Made by a program: the position numbers and the translations under genes. Below, piece by piece: positions 55,263 to 63,402 of a stretch of DNA of 64,000 nt. A model generated the notes under the pieces. The model made no database searches. It worked only from the letters and a program-made list of their open reading frames with translations, and was not told the DNA's origin. Where the stretch lies: assembly GCA_016705245.1 (NCBI GenBank), contig JADIYM010000009.1:209924-273923 (forward strand), written 5' to 3'. Source of the stretch: Blastocatellia bacterium (GTDB lineage: Bacteria > Acidobacteriota > Blastocatellia > UBA7656 > JADIYM01). Each line of letters starts with the position of its first letter. The stretch's first letter is position 1.

Positions 55263-56309
55263 GTGGCCAAGCGCCTCACCGAGATGGTGGCCTGCGCTGG
55301 GTGAGCGTCGAAGATCGCTCCGCGCGATCTGGCTCAGGTCCTGAGCCGCATGCCCAGACAGCCTTATGATCCTCGATTGCTCGTCGGGTATGACACGGCG
55401 GATGACGCCGGTGTTTTCCTGCTCCGGGACGATCTGGCCTTGGTGCAGACAGTGGATTTCTTCACGCCAATTGTCGATAACCCTTTTGTTTACGGACAGA
55501 TAGCGGCGCTTAATTCGCTTAACGACGTCTGGGCAATGGGTGGCGAGGCAGTCACGGCGCTCTCCGTGGCGGCATTTCCACGAAAGGGACTCCCTTTCGA
55601 GGTCCTCGGGGAGATATTCGCCGGAGGTCTCGACATTCTCATAGAGAACGGAGTGGCGCTTCTGGGAGGTCACACCGTCGACGATCAGGAGATCAAGTTC
55701 GGCTACGCGGTCACGGGCACAATCGACCCGAAGCGAATCCTGCGGAACTCTGGGGCCAGGCCAGGTGACGCCATCGTCCTGACGAAACCAATCGGCACCG
55801 GAATCGTGAGCACGGCCATCAAGTTCAACCGTGCCCCAGCCGACGTCGTCGAGGCATCGATGGCGACGATGCTCCAGTCCTCCAGGTCCGCCGCCCGGCT
55901 TGCACTCGAACACGGAGCGGTTGGCGCGACCGACGTCACCGGCTTCGGGCTTCTCGGACACGCTTACGAAATGGTTTCGGCGAGTGGACTGCACCTCGAG
56001 ATTCGCGCGTCGGCCGTTCCGCTTCTTCCGGGCGTCGTCGAGCTTGCAAGAAAGAAGAATGTCACTCGCGGGGATGCAACGAACCGCGACTATGTCGACG
56101 GACACATCCGGATCGCGCCCGAGGTCGATCCAAACGTCGTGCGTGTGCTCTTCGATCCACAGACCGCCGGAGGGTTGCTCGTTGCGCTCGCACCCGATCG
56201 GGCGGATGGACTTGTCGACGCCCTTCGAGATGCTGGATACACGTCATCCACGGTCATCGGAGCCTGTTCCGAGCCCGTTCCGGGCGGGTTCCTCTCGATC
56301 GTGCCCTAG
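55263..56309 (+). CDS. selD: Selenide, water dikinase SelD, with selenocysteine at an in-frame UGA
   Basis: SelD makes selenophosphate, the selenium donor for selenocysteine. From GTG 55263 (AAGGAG five bases upstream) the frame reads VAKRLTEMVACAG-UGA-ASKIAPRDLAQVL, then continues in PRQPYDPRLLVGYDTADDAG. UGA at 55302-55304 occupies the catalytic Cys/Sec position that precedes the essential Lys (G-C/U-x-x-K) in all SelD proteins. The rest is complete: AALNSLNDVWAMGGEAVTAL, GGHTVDDQEIKFGYAVTGTI, FGLLGHAYEMVSASG and the C-terminal DPQTAGGLLVAL. Total 348 residues including Sec. Naive gene calling would start at 55350 and lose the catalytic residue. Confidence 0.96.
55305..55347 (+). promoter_or_regulatory. 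Candidate bacterial SECIS element of selD
   Basis: Directly after the UGA lie two hairpins: stem agatcgc / gcgatct with loop tccgc (55312-55330), and stem ggctcag / ctgagcc with loop gtc (55331-55347). Bacterial SECIS elements form within about 40 bases of the UGA in the coding region; loop G residues contact SelB. Confidence 0.65.
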
Positions 56310-56473
56310 ACCCGGGCATAGACCCGGGCAGAGCTCCTTGCTCAGTTGGCTACCTGTGGGCCTCATTGCCGGGATCGTCGAGATCGAATCGTGCCAAATG
56401 GCGGCGGCCAACGACAGGGAGCACTTTCACTTGAGAAACTCTCCTTAGGGTGCTAATTATTTGACTCGAGGAT

Positions 56474-57271
56474 ATGGCGGTCCTGTTCACACATGTCTCC
56501 GGCTCGCACAAGGGCCGTGTCGACCGGTTCTCCGAAGCCGTGGAGCGCATCCGCGTCGGACGAGCAGCTGACTGTGAAGTCCGCTTGTCGCCGGCCGACA
56601 CCGTCGTTTCGTCGCATCACGCGGTCGTCAACCTCACCCCGCGCGGATATGTCATTCAGGATCTCGCAAGCCGCAACGGCACACTCGTCAACGGACAGGC
56701 CGTCGAGCGAGCGCCGGTGTCCGGCGGTGACCTCGTGCAATTGGGATTCGGCGGGCCTCAAGTCCGCTTTGACGTTGTTGACGAACCAAGCCGCGCCAGG
56801 GCCGAAGCCGACTTCTCGATATTGAGCTCGGTTCTCGAAGCCGGGGACGTCATCGCGAAGTACATGGCCGCCTACCTGAATGAGTTTGGTCTAACTGCTA
56901 GTAAATTCAATACTTTGCAGGTACTGCACGAGGAGCCGAAGCGCAGCGTCACCCAGAACGATCTGAGCACGAAGCTCACGGTCACCGGCGCGAGCATCAC
57001 GGGCGTCCTCGACCGCCTCGAACGCGATCGGCTCGTGGCCCGGGAATCGCACCCTACAGATCGGCGTGCGAATCTGGTCAGGCTGACCGAAGAAGGCGAG
57101 CAGCTTGTGCAGAATGCGGCTGACCTTCACGCGGTCCGTACCCAGGAGCTCATCTCCTGCCTGACCGACGACGAGAAACGAACCCTGGTCGAACTTCTCG
57201 GGAAGCTCGTCGAGGCCGCCAGAAAAAAATCTTCCGAGCCGGGGCAACCCAGACATTCAATCGGCGTCTAA
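56474..57271 (+). CDS. FHA-domain / MarR-type transcriptional regulator fusion
   Basis: This 265-residue protein joins two domains rarely seen together. Residues 1-100 form a forkhead-associated phosphothreonine-binding domain: RIRVGRAADCEVRLSPADTV, SSHHAVVNL and the ASRNGTLVNGQAV end. From about residue 115 it is a MarR winged helix: FGLTASKFNTLQVLHEEPKR, QNDLSTKLTVTGASITGVLD (recognition helix) and RESHPTDRRANLVRLTEEGE (wing). This suggests DNA binding controlled by Ser/Thr phosphorylation of a partner. It may be self-standing; an excellent terminator follows. ATG 56474 is preceded by GAGGAT only. Confidence 0.9.
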   Translation: MAVLFTHVSGSHKGRVDRFSEAVERIRVGRAADCEVRLSPADTVVSSHHAVVNLTPRGYVIQDLASRNGTLVNGQAVERAPVSGGDLVQLGFGGPQVRFDVVDEPSRARAEADFSILSSVLEAGDVIAKYMAAYLNEFGLTASKFNTLQVLHEEPKRSVTQNDLSTKLTVTGASITGVLDRLERDRLVARESHPTDRRANLVRLTEEGEQLVQNAADLHAVRTQELISCLTDDEKRTLVELLGKLVEAARKKSSEPGQPRHSIGV

Positions 57272-57283
57272 GCCCCCGAAGAC

Positions 57284-57323
57284 GGTCGGGAACTGATGAG
57301 TTCAGTCTCCCGACCTTGTTTTT
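57284..57323 (+). terminator. Intrinsic terminator after the FHA-MarR gene
   Basis: Stem ggtcggga / tcccgacc with an inner stem actga / tcagt, followed by ttgttttt. It lies 12 bases after the stop codon. Confidence 0.85.
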
Positions 57324-57484
57324 GACCAGATCGTTAGGCAGTTAATAGTTTGAAAGTTGATTTGTGATCGACACACCCAAAAATCCTACCCCGCGCTCGA
57401 CGTCGCCGACGGACGATATGGCGTTGAGCTGAAAGCGGAGATTGCCCACGCATCCGTACCCACCCGAGAAAAGCACCCTCATCT

Positions 57485-57524
57485 GCCCGGCCTTTTTGGG
57501 ACCTACTTACCAGAAAGGCCGGGC
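57485..57524. repeat. 11-bp inverted repeat in the gap before the cysQ-like gene
   Basis: gcccggccttt (57485-57495) and aaaggccgggc (57514-57524) are perfect inverses around an 18-base loop. The whole 361-base gap 57272-57632 contains the FHA-MarR terminator, this hairpin and no gene. Confidence 0.7.
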
Positions 57525-57632
57525 TCCTACCTTTTCAGGGCCATCTTCCCGGCGAATCTTCCACCAGCGTTTCACAGCCCTCCGACCGCACTGCTTGACT
57601 TCACCGATGCGCGGCCGGTCAAATGACCGGCA

Positions 57633-58448
57633 ATGTCGCTCGAACATGAACTCACGGTTGCATTGGATCTCGCCCGGAAAGCCGGCGCCGTCCTCCTTCA
57701 GTTTTACAGCGGAGTCACCGGAGTCGAATGGAAGGACGAGCGCGAGCCCGTGACCGCCGCCGATCGCGCGGCCAACTCGCTGATCGTAGAGGAACTCGCA
57801 CGGCTTTTTCCCGACGATGGTGTGCTCGCCGAGGAATCGCCCGACACGACGGGTCGCCTGCGCCACGATCGTCTCTGGGTCATCGACCCGATGGACGGCA
57901 CCAAGGAGTTCATCAAGCGGAACGGTGAGTTCTCGGTCATGATCGGCCTGGCCATCGACGGGATTGCAACCGTCGGCGCGGTCTATCAGCCCACGCGGGA
58001 TCGAATGTTCTATGGAACCGTCGGCGCCGGTGCTTTTCTGGTAGACCAGGGCGGCGAGCCCATTCCGCTTTCGGTCAGCACGACCAACGACACGACGTCG
58101 ATGTCCGTCGCGGTCAGCCGCTCCCATCGCAGCCCCGAGATCGATGCCGTCCGCGCGGCGCTCGGCATCGAGCGCGAGGTTCGGTCCGGCAGCGTTGGCC
58201 TGAAGGTCGGCCTCATCTGCGAACGGGAATGCGACCTCTACATCCATCCGAGTCCCCAGACCAAGCAGTGGGACTCGTGCGCGCCGGAGGCCATTCTCGC
58301 GGCCGCCGGTGGACGGATGACCGATCTGAAGGGCAATCCATTCGTCTACAACCGTACCGATCTCTACAACCGGCACGGCATCCTCGCGACGAACGGCCGC
58401 GCGCACGAACAGATCCTCGAGCGCGTCGCCGAAGTCTTCACGAGCTGA
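57633..58448 (+). CDS. cysQ: 3'(2'),5'-bisphosphate nucleotidase, CysQ/inositol-monophosphatase family
   Basis: This 271-residue protein has the family's metal sites: EREPVTAADRAANSLIVEEL, VLAEESPD (motif with Glu) and WVIDPMDGTKEFIKRNGEFS (DPxDGT), then KQWDSCAPEAILAAAGGRMT (WDxxAxxxI). The GTKEFI variant after DPMD favours CysQ-type bisphosphate nucleotidase, which recycles adenosine 3',5'-bisphosphate from sulphate assimilation, over simple inositol monophosphatase. ATG 57633 starts MSLEHELTVALD. The gene is followed closely by the AlkZ-related gene. Confidence 0.88.
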   Translation: MSLEHELTVALDLARKAGAVLLQFYSGVTGVEWKDEREPVTAADRAANSLIVEELARLFPDDGVLAEESPDTTGRLRHDRLWVIDPMDGTKEFIKRNGEFSVMIGLAIDGIATVGAVYQPTRDRMFYGTVGAGAFLVDQGGEPIPLSVSTTNDTTSMSVAVSRSHRSPEIDAVRAALGIEREVRSGSVGLKVGLICERECDLYIHPSPQTKQWDSCAPEAILAAAGGRMTDLKGNPFVYNRTDLYNRHGILATNGRAHEQILERVAEVFTS

Positions 58449-58512
58449 GACGATTCATCGGGTGTCGGGGCACGCGCCCGGCTCGCGAATCCGTGCTGAC
58501 AGAGGCTGCCGG

Positions 58513-59340
58513 ATGGCGCAACGAAAAACTCCGCCGTCACTGCCGGACGCTGTCGAGTCGCACCGCGACATCGCCTGGCGCCGACTTCCGGAACTCGCCG
58601 TCGACTCGGTCGAAGAAGCCGAGCGGTTCGTCACGTCGGTCGGGATCGCTTGGACGCTCACCGATGTCCGGACACCGGGACCCTCGCTATACGTCGCAGT
58701 CTGCGGGCGCCGCGACGCGCACATGCCGCAAAACGTCCAGAAAGATCCCGAGGCGTCGGCGACGTGGGTACTCAAGGATGACCTCGCCCGGCGAGGTCGC
58801 GTCTTCTACGGAAAGGTCCTTAGAAAGCGGTCGACGCTCATCGCCCGCGAGCTCATTTCGCCGGTTCACGCGCTGCTCGGCATTCCGAAAAAGGACGAAA
58901 AGTCGCGGCTGTCGGCGGACGCCCGTGCGGTCCTCGCCGTCCTGAGGAAAGAGTGGGAAATGGCCTCGGCGGACCTCCGCAAAGACTCAGGCATCGACGA
59001 GCGCGCCCGGTTCAACAAGGCGATGGACGAGCTTCAGGCCAGCATGAAGGTCATCCCGGCGGAAGTACTCTACGTCCCGAAGTTCACGTACATCTGGGCT
59101 CTTGCGGAGGGACGGTTCGTCGACGAGCTCCGTTCGAAAATGCCGCGTGCAGAAGCGGTCTCCCGCCTTGCCCGGGCATATCTCGGCGCCGCCGGACAGA
59201 CGGCGCGAGGCGAGTTGTCGAGCGTTCTGGGAATAGGACGTGCCGAAGCCGGCAAGGCGAACCACGCGCTCGTCGACGAGGGTTTCGCCGTTCGGGCTTC
59301 AGATGGCGTATACCGCCTGGCGTCGATTGGGACGGACTGA
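58513..59340 (+). CDS. Winged-helix protein related to AlkZ-type glycosylases
   Basis: This protein has about 275 residues; the longer start GTG 58462 adds 17 non-conserved residues, so ATG 58513 is preferred. It contains winged-helix-like segments (VEEAERFVTSVGIAWTLTDV; SVLGIGRAEAGKANHALVDE) and a YGKVLRKRSTLIARELISPV stretch resembling proteins annotated AlkZ-related. AlkZ glycosylases excise alkylated or crosslinked bases; the catalytic QxQ motif is not visible here, so catalysis is uncertain. It may belong to the same transcription unit as the cysQ-like gene. Confidence 0.7.
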   Translation: MAQRKTPPSLPDAVESHRDIAWRRLPELAVDSVEEAERFVTSVGIAWTLTDVRTPGPSLYVAVCGRRDAHMPQNVQKDPEASATWVLKDDLARRGRVFYGKVLRKRSTLIARELISPVHALLGIPKKDEKSRLSADARAVLAVLRKEWEMASADLRKDSGIDERARFNKAMDELQASMKVIPAEVLYVPKFTYIWALAEGRFVDELRSKMPRAEAVSRLARAYLGAAGQTARGELSSVLGIGRAEAGKANHALVDEGFAVRASDGVYRLASIGTD

Positions 59341-59348
59341 ACCGGCCG

Positions 59349-59439
59349 GCCTCCGTAGCTCCGTGCCTCCGTGGCTCTGCGTGCGTAGCGTCTCAAGAGC
59401 TCCGCACGCAGAGCCACGGAGGCACGGAGCCACGGAGGC
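59349..59439. repeat. Palindromic repeat, family E, copy 3
   Basis: 37-base arms 59349-59385 and 59403-59439 (gcctccgtagctccgtgcct / ...cacggagccacggaggc) differ at one position and surround a 17-base spacer. It lies between the AlkZ-related stop and the E1-alpha gene start, so the hairpin could terminate the upstream unit. Confidence 0.92.
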
Positions 59440-59477
59440 ACCGGCTGCGCCACCGCGCTGCTATACTCCGGGCTTCC

Positions 59478-60416
59478 ATGAAACGATTCGCCGCATTCGA
59501 TCCGCCCGAGTACCTCAACTGGACTGCCGACCCCGGCCACGTGGCCGCCTATGCCGAGACGATCGCGCGCAGTCCGGAGCGCCAGGCCGTGGTCGCAGCG
59601 CTCACGGTCGACGACCTGCTCGCAATGTATGCGGGGTTGGTCCGGAATCGCCTGCACGACGTTGCATTGAAGCGCTGGGTGCGCAACGGCGTCATCTCGA
59701 AAGCCTGGCTCGGCACGGGCGAAGAGGCCACGACGATTGGCGGGGTTCACGCGCTCGAGCCAGACGATGTCGTCGCTCCGATGATCCGCAATGCGGGAGC
59801 ATGTCACGAGAAGGGCATGTCGGTGGCCGACATGCTGCGCGGCTACCTGGCGACGGCCGATTCGCCGAATGCCGGCCGCGACCTCCACATCGGCGACATG
59901 ACGCGTCACATTGTCGGGCCGATCAGCCATGTCGGAGCAATGGTGCCCGTGATGGCAGGTATCGCGCTGACCTTCAGGAAGACCGGGGAACGACGAATCG
60001 GAATGACGTGGGTCGGCGACGGATCCGCCAAGACCGGCGAGTTCTACGAAGGCATGAACCTGGCGGCGCAACAGCGCGTCCCGCTCATCGTCGTCATCCA
60101 GAACAACCAGGTCGCGCTCGGTACGAAACTCGGACAGCACCACCGCGGCAACTTCGCTGACTGGCCTCGAGCCTTCGGTATCGAGGGAGGCGTCTTCGAC
60201 GGTAACAACGTCCTCGACGCGTACGCGGCGACGAAGCTCGCAGCGGACGCCTGCCGCGAAGGCCGCGGACCCGTTCTGCTCATAGCCGAGACCTTTCGCA
60301 TGGGCGGGCACGCCACCCACGACGAACGCGAAGCGCGAGCCACCTTTCCGGCCGAGTGGTTTGCCGAGTGGGGAAAACGCGATCCGATCGGACTCTACGA
60401 GGAGTACCTCGTCTGA
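59478..60416 (+). CDS. TPP-dependent dehydrogenase E1-alpha-like protein, ending at an in-frame UGA
   Basis: This 312-residue protein resembles pyruvate/2-oxoacid dehydrogenase E1 alpha: GTGEEATTIGGVHALEPDDV, HVGAMVPVMAGIALTFRKTG and the TPP motif MTWVGDGSAKTGEFYEGMNL (GDG) through VVIQNNQVAL (NN). It decarboxylates a 2-oxoacid with thiamine diphosphate. The frame continues past UGA 60414-60416 for 48 sense codons (LGIARERLTETEAVVQLEID, then GAEREALSSRDLGMP) to a TGA at 60563. This resembles the helical C-terminus of E1 alpha, so either the stop is a point mutation or the sequence is wrong there. No beta subunit follows in the window. Confidence 0.82.
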   Translation: MKRFAAFDPPEYLNWTADPGHVAAYAETIARSPERQAVVAALTVDDLLAMYAGLVRNRLHDVALKRWVRNGVISKAWLGTGEEATTIGGVHALEPDDVVAPMIRNAGACHEKGMSVADMLRGYLATADSPNAGRDLHIGDMTRHIVGPISHVGAMVPVMAGIALTFRKTGERRIGMTWVGDGSAKTGEFYEGMNLAAQQRVPLIVVIQNNQVALGTKLGQHHRGNFADWPRAFGIEGGVFDGNNVLDAYAATKLAADACREGRGPVLLIAETFRMGGHATHDEREARATFPAEWFAEWGKRDPIGLYEEYLV

Positions 60417-60616
60417 CTCGGCATCGCCCGAGAGCGTCTCACCGAAACCGAGGCCGTTGTCCAGCTCGAGATCGACGGAGCCGAGCGCGAAGCGCTCTCG
60501 AGTCGCGACCTCGGTATGCCCGCGCCCGAGTCCGCGGCCCGCGGCGTCTTTCTCGAGGGCTGACAGAACCGCCGCGATCGGTCGCTGCATCGCGCCGGCG
60601 GCACAGGAGCACACCG

Positions 60617-62692
60617 ATGACCGCGCACTCCAATCCGAAGTTCACTAACCGGCTCGCCGGCGAAACCAGTCCTTACCTGCTTCAGCACGCGCACAACCCG
60701 GTCGACTGGTTTCCCTGGGGTGAAGAGGCGATCGCCGCCGCCCGGGCCACCGACAAGCCCATTCTCCTGAGCATCGGGTACTCCGCGTGCCACTGGTGCC
60801 ACGTCATGGAACGCGAGTCGTTCGAGAACGAAACGACCGCCGAACTCATGAACAAGCTCTTCGTGAATATCAAGGTCGACCGCGAGGAACGTCCCGATAT
60901 CGACTCGATCTACATGCAGTCGGTGCAGATGATGACCGGTCACGGCGGATGGCCGCTGACGGTTTTCCTTCGACCAGATGGCGCTCCATTTTTCGGCGGA
61001 ACCTATTTTCCGCCCGAGGACCGGCACGGCATGACCGGGTTCCCGACGTTGCTCGAGCGCATCTCGGAGATCTATCGCACCCGTCGCGACGACATCGACA
61101 CACAGGCGACTGCGATGGTCGAATCCCTGCGCGCATCGACAAGAATGCCGCCCCGCGAGGGGGATCTCACGTTCGGCGTGCTCGATGAGGCGTTTCGGGC
61201 GACGACGCGAACGTTCGATCCGAAGGACGGCGGTTTCGGACGCGCACCAAAGTTCCCTGCCGCGATGCTCATGGACTTCCTCCTGCGATACCACGCACGC
61301 ACAGAGCGGCCCGATGCGCTCCACATGGTCGAACACTCTCTCGAGAAGATGGCTTTCGGCGGCATCTACGATCAGATCGGCGGCGGTTTCGCGCGTTATG
61401 CGACCGACGATCGCTGGCTCGTGCCGCACTTCGAGAAGATGCTCTACGACAACGCGCAGCTCGCACGTGTCTACACGGACGCATTCCGGCTGACCGGCAA
61501 GCCGCTCTACCGCCGCATCGTCGAGGAAACGCTCGACTACGTCGTGCGCGAAATGACGGCGGAGGTCGGCGCCTTCTACTCGGCGCAGGATGCCGACAGC
61601 GAAGGGGTCGAAGGCAAGTTCTATGTCTGGACGGTAGACGAGGTGACCGCGGTGCTCGGCGACGAGGACGGCAGACTGTTCTGTTCATACTTCGACGTGA
61701 CGAAGGGCGGGAACTGGGAGCACACGAACATCCTCAACGTCCCACGCGACATCGATTCGGTCGCCCGCATTGAAGGTGTCACGGTCGAGCGGTTGCAGCA
61801 GGCAATCGATCGCGGACGTCCCGAGTTGTACGCGGTCCGATCGAAGCGCGTCTGGCCCGGTCTCGATGACAAGACGTTGACGTCGTGGAACGGACTCATG
61901 CTGCGGGCCTTCACCGAAGCCGGCGTCGCACTCGATCGCGACGACTACGTGGACGTGGCGCGCCGGAATGCCGACTTCATCCTGACGCACCTCAGGCGCG
62001 ACGGGCTGCTGCTGCGCACGTACAAGAATGGCGAGTCGAAATTGAACGGATACCTCGAGGACTACGCCTACACGATCGAGGGCCTCGTCTCACTCTACGA
62101 AGCGACGTTCGAACTGCGCTGGCTGCGCGAAGCGAAGTCGCTTGCCGAGACGATGATCGCCGAGTTCTGGGACGAGACGGAGGGAGGATTCTTCTTTACC
62201 GGCAACGCGCACGAGGAGCTCATTCGCCGCACGAAAGAACTGGAGGACAACGCGACGCCATCGGGCAACTCATCGGCGGCGTGGGGGCTGCTGAGACTGT
62301 CGGCGTTGCTCGGTAATCTCGAATATCGGGACCGGGCCGAGACGGTTCTCGAGGCGGCAGGCGGTGCGCTCGGACGGTATGCGAGGGCTTTCGGTCACGC
62401 GCTTTGCGCGCTCGACGCAATGGTCTCGACGTCAATCGAGGTCGCGATCGTCGGCGATCCGGCGGACGAGGCGGCGCGCGCGCTTGCGCGTGAGGCTCGG
62501 CGGCGATACGTGCCAGGGATGGTTGTCGCCGGAGCCTCGCCAGACGACTCTGAGTCCGCTGCGATGATTCCGGTGCTCCACGACCGCGGGCTCGTCGATG
62601 GGAAGCCCGCGGCGTATGTGTGCCAGGACCGGACGTGCGGGTTGCCGGTGACGACGGTGGAGGCGCTGGCCGAGCAGCTCGCGGCGATTTGA
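60617..62692 (+). CDS. DUF255 / thioredoxin-domain protein (YyaL, SPATA20-like)
   Basis: This 691-residue protein begins with the family signature NRLAGETSPYLLQHAHNPVD followed by a thioredoxin-like domain with GYSACHWCHVMERESFEN (CHWC). The long alpha/alpha-toroid second half has DPKDGGFGRAPKFPAAMLMD, GGGFARYATDDRWLVPHFEK and the FYVWTVDEVTAVL segment. The C-terminus CQDRTCGLPVTTVEALAEQL has another Cys pair. Family function is uncertain, with possible redox and sugar-epimerase-like parts. ATG 60617 has GGAG upstream. It is separated by 54 bases from the E1-alpha reading frame extension. Confidence 0.93.
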   Translation: MTAHSNPKFTNRLAGETSPYLLQHAHNPVDWFPWGEEAIAAARATDKPILLSIGYSACHWCHVMERESFENETTAELMNKLFVNIKVDREERPDIDSIYMQSVQMMTGHGGWPLTVFLRPDGAPFFGGTYFPPEDRHGMTGFPTLLERISEIYRTRRDDIDTQATAMVESLRASTRMPPREGDLTFGVLDEAFRATTRTFDPKDGGFGRAPKFPAAMLMDFLLRYHARTERPDALHMVEHSLEKMAFGGIYDQIGGGFARYATDDRWLVPHFEKMLYDNAQLARVYTDAFRLTGKPLYRRIVEETLDYVVREMTAEVGAFYSAQDADSEGVEGKFYVWTVDEVTAVLGDEDGRLFCSYFDVTKGGNWEHTNILNVPRDIDSVARIEGVTVERLQQAIDRGRPELYAVRSKRVWPGLDDKTLTSWNGLMLRAFTEAGVALDRDDYVDVARRNADFILTHLRRDGLLLRTYKNGESKLNGYLEDYAYTIEGLVSLYEATFELRWLREAKSLAETMIAEFWDETEGGFFFTGNAHEELIRRTKELEDNATPSGNSSAAWGLLRLSALLGNLEYRDRAETVLEAAGGALGRYARAFGHALCALDAMVSTSIEVAIVGDPADEAARALAREARRRYVPGMVVAGASPDDSESAAMIPVLHDRGLVDGKPAAYVCQDRTCGLPVTTVEALAEQLAAI

Positions 62693-62696
62693 TCCT

Positions 62697-62825
62697 TCTC
62701 TTGCGCGCCGCGAACGGTAGTGAGCGTCCCACGGACAGTCCAACGATTCCGAGTCCGCCCGTCTCGGTCTGCGATGCCGAGCTCCGTGTGACGCTCACTA
62801 CCGTTCGCGGCTCGAAAAACGGGGA
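62697..62825. repeat. REPIN-like element, family A, copy 6 (distant)
   Basis: ccgcgaacggtagtgagcgt and acgctcactaccgttcgcgg arms plus ctcgaaaaacgggga end match family A with compensatory changes on both arms (agtgagcgt pairs with acgctcact). Such paired changes point to selection for the hairpin. It lies between convergent genes. Confidence 0.85.
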
Positions 62826-62828
62826 AGC

Positions 62829-63311
62829 TCAACCCCGCAAACGCTTCAACAACTGGATCTGTCCGGCGTGGTAGATGTCGTGCGCGGCGACACCGGTGAC
62901 GAGTGCGAGGATCGTCGTGGTTCCCCCCGGAGCCGTCCTCGGCAGATCCGCCGGCTTGAGTGCCGCAACGGCGTGGCGCAATGCGACGTGCATGGTCACG
63001 AGCAGGGCGATGTCGGCCTTTAGCTCGCCGTCCGACGCGGGCGTCGTCGACGGCCGCACCCAGAAGTTCGACCCGCGAAGCGGAAATGATCCGCGCGGCG
63101 TGTCCGTCAACCGACGCTGCACCGAGTATTTCCAATACGCCGCGTGAAGAATGAGCTCCCAGATGTTCCGGCGATCCGGCGCGGGACGCCAGGCCGCCTC
63201 TGCCGGCGTCAGTCCGCGCAGAGAGCCCCGCAGGTTCGTACCGTGCCACGACTTGCGGTCGAACCCCTGGTCGATGATGTTGAGAAGCAGTTCGATCTCG
63301 GCGTTTCGCAT
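62829..63311 (-). CDS. DinB-superfamily metal-binding protein
   Basis: This 160-residue four-helix-bundle protein has the three-His metal site of DinB/YfiT: NIWELILHAAYWKYSVQRRL (His 1), TMHVALRHAVAALKPADLPR, and VTGVAAHDIYHAGQIQLLKR (His 2 and 3 as HDIYH). DinB-like proteins are often thiol-S-transferases or stress proteins of unknown role; catalysis cannot be assigned. ATG 63311 is chosen (MRNAEIELLLNII); the longer frame upstream is not conserved. Divergent from the AlkD-like gene. Confidence 0.85.
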   Translation of the reverse strand: MRNAEIELLLNIIDQGFDRKSWHGTNLRGSLRGLTPAEAAWRPAPDRRNIWELILHAAYWKYSVQRRLTDTPRGSFPLRGSNFWVRPSTTPASDGELKADIALLVTMHVALRHAVAALKPADLPRTAPGGTTTILALVTGVAAHDIYHAGQIQLLKRLRG

Positions 63312-63402
63312 GGATGCGGAATGTAGCACTCGACGAAGGGTGTAGCATCGTCGGCGGAAACCGCGGCACCCTCCGCGGTGTCGAATCCCACCGCAAGGAG
63401 AG

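Noticed and set aside
60414..60416. UGA in the E1-alpha-like gene as a selenocysteine codon
   Set aside because: The position is outside the active site and lacks a Cys in the family pattern; a mutation or error is simpler. Kept only as an observation.
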